Positions 41,680-45,954 of a stretch of DNA of 45,954 bases are shown here, in pieces. The DNA is from Psychromonas sp. (lineage in GTDB: Bacteria > Pseudomonadota > Gammaproteobacteria > Enterobacterales > Psychromonadaceae), in NCBI GenBank assembly GCA_023145575.1, contig JAGLDN010000049.1, positions 1 to 45,954 of the forward strand. The letters are read 5' to 3'. Position numbers and translations under genes: made by a program. Position 1 is the stretch's first letter, and the number at the start of each line of letters is the position of its first letter. A model generated the notes under the pieces. The model was not told the DNA's origin, did not search any database, and saw only the letters and a program-made list of their open reading frames with translations.

Positions 41680-42438
41680 ATAATTTACTTCCTCCAGCAT
41701 AAGCTTTTTCAAGCTCATCTTAATTAAGCCGTGGTATACTATACTCATGCTACTTCACAGAAAAAATGTAAAATTAGCAAGGTAAATTGTATTACGATAG
41801 TTACTAGGTATAAAATTGAAGTATTAATTATTCTACGACAAGATATTATAACAAAATAGATACCTCCATGCGATAAATAATCTTGAATATAATCCACACT
41901 AAACAGTAAGTAAGAACGTAGCGTTCAATAAATTTTAGAATTGTATTTCAGCCTAAGTTTATGTTTCGTAAGCATTTTTTCTTCACATAAGTAAGAAGAA
42001 TAGACACACAACAATATTACTCTTTCTAAACATAATTAAACATCGAGTCTCTTTGTTGAAGTAAATCTATATACTTAAGACCAATTGCTTTATCATTCAC
42101 AATAATTTATGGCTGTTAATACTGAAACTCTCAATGAAAGAAATTTTATTATTCCAAAATAACAAATTATTAATCGAGTCTTTAATTAAAGTGTAAGTAC
42201 AGCAAAGACTTATATAAGTAGGGGCATAAAATAGTCAACATTCTATGATGCAAATAATTAGTTGCTAGTTTAAATATCTAAAGAAATATTAAAGCAATTA
42301 TCGCTCACTCATAAAATATTTATAGGACTTTATTATCCTATTATGACCATTTATTAAAGCTTATGGTTTTGCAATATATTTACTATACTATATATCAAAA
42401 ATAAACCACCTTTTTTTAACATTAATATGTATATATGT
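41680..42438. other. AT-rich spacer between hcp and vgrG
   Basis: About 760 bp of very AT-rich sequence separate hcp from vgrG. No reading frame with family resemblance, tRNA or repeat copy was recognised. The vgrG promoter probably lies here, but many AT-rich hexamers make a single choice unsafe. Confidence 0.4.
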
Positions 42439-42481
42439 ACTTTAAATAGTAAATTTCTCTAAAATCATTACTATTTAAAGT
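42439..42481 (-). repeat. Perfect 14-bp stem-loop just after hcp
   Basis: ACTTTAAATAGTAA and TTACTATTTAAAGT are exact inverted repeats around a 15-nt loop, 26 bp beyond the hcp stop codon. No T run follows on the minus strand, so it could be an mRNA 3'-end stabiliser or a weak terminator that separates high hcp from lower vgrG expression. Confidence 0.55.
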
Positions 42482-42507
42482 TATCATATGATTTTTTTAT
42501 CTTACTA

Positions 42508-42978
42508 TCATTGCTTTCCCTTATTACCCACAACGGATGGATCGTAATGATATACTTGTACAGATACAGGCTTTCCATCTTCATAAACAGAGATTTCCAC
42601 CCCTAGCGAAGTGAAGTGCAGAACCCCAGTTTCAACAGGTGACTCGCCTTGTATCGACAAATGATAAGTTGTCAAAAATACGTTTTCCATTTCGACGCCC
42701 ATGGTTTTCACAAAATTCTTCCCATCTGCTCTGCACATGGATATAACAACTTTTTTACCGGTTCCTTCATAAAATTCTTTTAAAAGCTCTGTCGATCCAA
42801 CGCACATTGGTTTAGTAAAATTCAGTTCCCCGAGTTGTGTAGTACCAGCAATTGCATTTTCGAAACCTCGCCAAACACCAAAGTCACAAGAAAGAAGCGC
42901 CATGTTCTCTTTATAATCATCAACCCCGATGCCACCTTGTATAGTTTCGTAAAGCATAAACATTTTTACGGTTGCCAT
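42508..42978 (-). CDS. hcp: T6SS tube protein Hcp
   Basis: Hcp (TssD) hexamers stack to form the T6SS inner tube and are exported. This 156-residue protein shows family features: KMFMLYETIQGGIGVDD at the N terminus, LNFTKPMCVGSTELLKEFYEG in the middle, and ENVFLTTYHLSIQGE near residue 100. The ATG at 42978 follows AAGGAG. It is intact and is the first full gene upstream of vgrG. A broken relative of its first 20 or so codons lies at 43873-44109, and the two share upstream sequence, so this is one half of a tandem duplication. Confidence 0.88.
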   Translation of the reverse strand: MATVKMFMLYETIQGGIGVDDYKENMALLSCDFGVWRGFENAIAGTTQLGELNFTKPMCVGSTELLKEFYEGTGKKVVISMCRADGKNFVKTMGVEMENVFLTTYHLSIQGESPVETGVLHFTSLGVEISVYEDGKPVSVQVYHYDPSVVGNKGKQ

Positions 42979-43045
42979 TTTATTTCTCCTTAAAGATAGT
43001 AATATTTTTTTGTAAACTAAATAATTTTAATATTAAGCAGCAAAA

Positions 43046-43290
43046 TTAAGCTGCACCAAGTTCGAAATTTTTATTCGTAAATCTGTAATGTTTCTTGCTA
43101 GTTATTTTCCCTTCCTCGCTAATAATATTTATAGTACAATTTAGGGACGGATAGCCCATGCCGTAGATTTTCACTGCTGTGCCTCCATGTATTGTAACCG
43201 AATAATTGGTTATCAAACAAGTTATAGTCGAAACTTGTACTGCCCCGACTGTTTTTCCTTGATTTTGTTTAGTAACATCAAAGTACGTAT
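43046..43290 (-). pseudogene. 3' half of a second Hcp-family gene (deleted copy of 44170-44652)
   Basis: On the minus strand this encodes YFDVTKQNQGKTVGAVQV, then ITCLITNYSVTIHGG, GKITSKKHYRFTNKNFELG and a TAA stop. It aligns residue by residue with the C-terminal half of the intact Hcp-family protein at 44170-44652. The 5' half is missing: upstream of 43290 the sequence jumps to what aligns with the region before the intact gene's start (near 44690). About 275 bp, including start codon and ribosome-binding site, has been deleted, so no protein is expected. Confidence 0.75.
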
Positions 43291-43552
43291 GTTAAGTACC
43301 TTCTATAAATTTTTAAATGATATTAATTAAATAATAATATTATTACTAATACTAACGTAAATTAAGTAATGATACAATATTTCATTTTACTAATATATAA
43401 CATTTAAAATTGAAGATCAAATGTTAAGAACATAATAAAATAAAACTTTTAACTTATTATACTGAAACATAGAGCTAAATCATAAAAAACTATTCTGTTA
43501 GTATCATTATATTTGCATAGAAACCGCTTGTTCAATATACGAAAGTTAAATT

Positions 43553-43619
43553 AAAAGGTCCAAAAATAAGACGAATCATCATAAACTCGATAAGCATGGA
43601 TCTCACCGAAGAAGCGAAA
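43553..43619. repeat. Conserved 65-bp block, copy 1
   Basis: A block starting AAAAGGTCCAAAAATAAG and continuing to GGATCTCACCGAAGA is nearly identical to 44991-45057 (about four differences by eye). The AT-rich sequence around it is more diverged. It lies upstream of the two Hcp-family copies (this one deleted, the other intact) at corresponding places. From 43291 to 43552 there is only diverged upstream sequence of the same duplication. Confidence 0.65.
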
Positions 43620-43711
43620 GATAATCTTTGAATAAATTAGCACTGTATTGATTAAACACCTTGATCTGAGTAAAACATTAATTTTTTAGTTTCTGGCTTG
43701 ATAAATGAAAC
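43612..43711 (-). mobile_element. Fragment of an IS3-family transposase
   Basis: About 100 bp match 45451-45547 within the larger IS3-family remnant. On the minus strand it encodes ETKKLMFYSDQGV, related to the YHSDRG-QY region of IS3 OrfB. Both copies have the same orientation. The sequence from 43712 to 43872 shows no recognised gene. Confidence 0.5.
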
Positions 43712-43872
43712 AATAGGATCAATCAAGAGATCTTCAAATTTATTTCAATACGACATATTGAATGATTATTAATAAAACTTGAACGTATTCAACACTGGCG
43801 GCATAAAAACTGATCAGATTAATGAAGAAAAAATATTAAATATTTGCGCTCTTTATCAAGATGCGCAGGCTT

Positions 43873-44109
43873 TTAAAAAATTGCCCAAATAACGATTAGC
43901 GTTATTAAAATCATCAAAATACCAGCTGTTGAGCTATCCAAAGCAACATTAACAATAAAATAAGACCTTGTTGAACGATCAGAATATGGATCTATTCGTT
44001 GGCGGTTTTGATGTGGCAACTGGTGAGGTGTTCTCAGTTTATTTAAATCATCTACTCCGATATTACCCTGAATATCTTGGTAAGACATAAACATTTTTAC
44101 AGCTGCTAT
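43873..44109 (-). pseudogene. Broken hcp start joined to an unrelated frame with a membrane span
   Basis: The frame begins KMFMSYQDIQGNIGVDD, matching the start of the intact Hcp (KMFMLYETIQGGIGVDD), then continues into unrelated residues LNKLRTPHQLPHQNRQRI and ends in a hydrophobic stretch (TAGILMILITLIVIWAIF). The position of the Hcp start codon is ATA here (44107-44109 on the minus strand), and the ribosome-binding site AAGGAG has become AAAGTG. An internal ATG at 44094 remains. This looks like a decayed hcp with its body replaced or deleted. A short expressed membrane peptide cannot be excluded. Confidence 0.6.
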
Positions 44110-44169
44110 TTTATTTCACTTTAAAGATAATGCTATTTTTCTGTAACACAAATAATATTAAATTTAATA

Positions 44170-44652
44170 TTATTCTGAACCAAGTGCGAAATTTTGATTC
44201 GTAAATTCGTAATGTTTCTTGCTCGTTATTTTTCCATCCTCGGCAATAATATTTACAGTAAGACCTAGTGACGAATAGACCATACCATAGCTTTCTACTG
44301 GTGTGTCAGCATGTATTGATACAGAATAAGTGGTTATCAAACAATTTATAGACGCAACTTGTATTGCCCCGACTGCTTTTCCTTGACTTCTTTTAGTAAC
44401 ATCAAAGCACGTATTTTCTGCCGCACCCTCACAAGCTTGTTTATAAAGTAAGGCCGATGCAGCATCTTGCCTTTTAGTAAACGTAAGTGGACCTGAAACA
44501 GGTTTACCTCCCGCTCGAAAATCTCCTCCCTTGGGTGCCTGTTTAAAAATTCTGAAATTCACAGTGTTGCACATTATTCTATCTTTAAAATTCTTAGCTT
44601 GCGAGTATCCCTTAATAGTGTCGAATTTTAAAAAAGTACTTGGCTTACGCAT
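44170..44652 (-). CDS. Divergent Hcp-family T6SS protein
   Basis: This 160-residue protein resembles the Hcp fold: PLTFTKRQDAASALLYKQ in the middle, INCLITTYSVSIHADTPVES near residue 105, and a beta-rich C terminus. It differs clearly from the Hcp at 42508-42978. The insert near AENTCFDVTKRSQG and two further cysteines (C28, C104) are specific to it. The ATG at 44652 follows AGGAG. It is upstream of the broken hcp in the same orientation, as its deleted twin (43046-43290) is upstream of the intact hcp. It may form a distinct tube ring or carry a different cargo. Confidence 0.72.
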   Translation of the reverse strand: MRKPSTFLKFDTIKGYSQAKNFKDRIMCNTVNFRIFKQAPKGGDFRAGGKPVSGPLTFTKRQDAASALLYKQACEGAAENTCFDVTKRSQGKAVGAIQVASINCLITTYSVSIHADTPVESYGMVYSSLGLTVNIIAEDGKITSKKHYEFTNQNFALGSE

Positions 44653-45174
44653 AGTCTATACTCCTGTTTAGATTTGTGTAATGTATATACGGTCAAATAC
44701 TTTCTATAACTTTTAATTGATATTCATTAATAAAGTAACAAGATTACTATAACCAAATTAAGTAATGACCCAATATCTACTTAAACTTATATATTACATT
44801 TCGAATTATAGATCGAAATTTCATCCTATAATAAAATAAAATATAATAAAACGAAATAGAACTTATAACTTATATTCTAAAACTTAGATCTAAATCATAA
44901 AAATCTTTTTTCTATTAGTATGATGATACTTGCATCTATTATCATAACATTTGCACTTAAACAGCTTGTTATATATACAAAAGTAAAATTAAAAGGTCCA
45001 AAAATAAGACGAATCATCTTAAACTCGATAGGCATGGATCTCACCGAAGAATCGAAATATTTTAAATAAAATCGTATTATCTTAACAGTTTATTATACCT
45101 AATATAAACTTATGACAAATGTAATATAAAGCGGCATGCCATAACTCAGCTTGTACCTATCAATGGCTTTATAA
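44653..45174. other. AT-rich region upstream of the divergent Hcp gene
   Basis: This region holds the presumed promoter of the gene at 44170-44652. It aligns loosely with 43291-43619 and contains copy 2 of the conserved block at 44991-45057. Nothing else was recognised, and the edge of the IS3-family remnant begins near its end. Confidence 0.4.
44991..45057. repeat. Conserved 65-bp block, copy 2
   Basis: It is nearly identical to 43553-43619, beginning AAAAGGTCCAAAAATAAG. Conservation is higher than in the flanking upstream sequence of the two duplicates. It could be a regulatory site, part of an insertion element or a recombination point. Confidence 0.65.
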
Positions 45175-45954
45175 AAATTCTACTTGGAGCGCAGCGGTCA
45201 ATTTTTTTTATGCTTTCTATGCCACATCTCAAGATTTTTTCTTGTTTAAGCGGGTGTATTACACCAAGTGATGAATGAGGTCGTTTATTGTTGTATTACC
45301 TAATGTAGAACACTGTAGCGTGAATTACAGGAACTTGATTGATGAAGATTCCCCCCTTTAAACATTCGCTTTTTAAGCTTCTCAAAAACGTTCTTGTACG
45401 CCACTATCTCAGCAGTTTCCTCTTAGGCTCACATTTTGTGTAATGTCATGAAGCGATAGATAATTTTTGAATAAATTAACACTGTATTGAACGCCTCGAT
45501 CTGAGTAAAACATTAATTTTTTTGTCTCTGGCTTGACAAATTAAACAGCATTCATTAAGGCTTTTTTAGCGAGTTTCGCGACAGGTGTTCTTGATAATGC
45601 ATAGCCAACGATCTCCCGAGTATGAAGATCTAAAAAGCTAAAAAAATAACGCCAACCTTGGCAATTTCTACTGTAATATAACCTAGCCAATGAGTATTAA
45701 TGATGACCGAGTTAAACTGTCTTTTATGAATATTCGTATATTATGTTTTTCATTACCCTCTGGATAAAAATGAAGTTTTTTAGGGATCTTTGCGATGACA
45801 ACAGGATCCTTCATCAGTCTAGCAACTTTAAACGAACCAATTGTAAAGCCTCTTTTTAGCAATGCTTTATGCATTTTCTGCGGTCAAGTCTGTGGAGGTA
45901 CTTTTCATGCAATGCTTGAATTATTGTGACGAGCAAGTAGGTTTTAGGATTGAT
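45175..45954 (-). pseudogene. Degenerate IS3-family transposase (OrfB), cut by window end
   Basis: On the minus strand, recognisable pieces of an IS3-family OrfB occur in order but in different frames. They are LLKRGFTIGSFKVARLM (HTH-like arm), IINTHWLGYITVEIAKVG, SFLDLHTREIVGYALSRT, ETKKLMFYSDRGVQYS, VSLRGNC and NNKRPHSSLGVIHPLKQE. These correspond to the DDE core (W-DITY, DL-SR-IVGWA, YHSDRG-QY, S--GNC-DNA) and the C-terminal RPHSSLG. In-frame stops and frameshifts between them mean it is inactive. The longest open piece is 45683-45874. Its upstream end lies near or beyond the window edge, and terminal inverted repeats were not identified. Confidence 0.75.

Overview
This 46-kb window is a piece of chromosome from a low-GC gammaproteobacterium. 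Housekeeping proteins are very close to Escherichia coli and Vibrio homologues (RNase E, SecD/SecF, QueA, Tgt, UPRTase, YejK/YejL/YejM). Several neighbourhoods are also conserved with enteric bacteria: mrp and metG divergent, rluC and rne divergent, queA-tgt-yajC-secD-secF in series, yajQ and panE divergent, yejK divergent from yejL-yejM. Low GC, long AT-rich spacers and many intergenic repeats suggest a marine order such as Psychromonas, Moritella or Colwellia relatives. The genus is a guess from memory and was not tested.

Layout. 1-9.3 kb: mrp, metG, rluC, rne, trxB. 9.3-17.6 kb: nlpI, the secF-secD-yajC-tgt-queA series (all minus strand), and upp. 17.6-18.7 kb: a gene-free block of nested intergenic repeats. 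18.7-23.5 kb: yajQ, panE, then three outer-membrane-type lipoproteins (LPP20-like, COG3014-like, LpoB-like). 23.9-27.5 kb: hinT, yejK and yejL-yejM. 28.1 kb: tRNA-Ser(UGA). 29-36.7 kb: rnb, leuC-leuD without leuA/leuB, rnd and an ampG-like permease. 36.7-44.7 kb: a type VI secretion (T6SS) accessory island on the minus strand. In transcription order it holds an intact divergent Hcp-family gene, a broken hcp start, a deleted hcp copy, an intact hcp, vgrG, PAAR, a HEAT-like TIGR02270-type protein and a thiolase-fold pseudoenzyme. 45.2 kb to the end: a degenerate IS3-family transposase that runs toward or off the window edge.

How the genes work together. Most of the window is core information processing and envelope biology: translation (metG, tgt, queA, rluC, tRNA-Ser), RNA turnover (rne, rnb, rnd), protein export (SecDF-YajC), redox (trxB), pyrimidine salvage (upp), LPS and peptidoglycan homeostasis (yejM, nlpI, lpoB-like, ampG-like) and leucine synthesis (leuCD). 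The T6SS island has tube (Hcp), spike (VgrG) and tip (PAAR) genes but no baseplate, sheath or membrane-complex genes. It therefore looks like an auxiliary cluster serving a T6SS encoded elsewhere. No recognised toxin or immunity gene, and no DUF4123, DUF1795 or DUF2169 adaptor, is present. The HEAT-like and thiolase-like genes occupy the place where adaptor and effector genes usually sit.

The most interesting signals are: (1) that T6SS island with its non-catalytic thiolase-fold protein; (2) a tandem duplication of an hcp pair in which each copy has lost a different member; (3) a modular family of non-coding intergenic repeats with inverted ends present many times in 46 kb; (4) an RNase II whose active-site cluster appears to lack one conserved aspartate.
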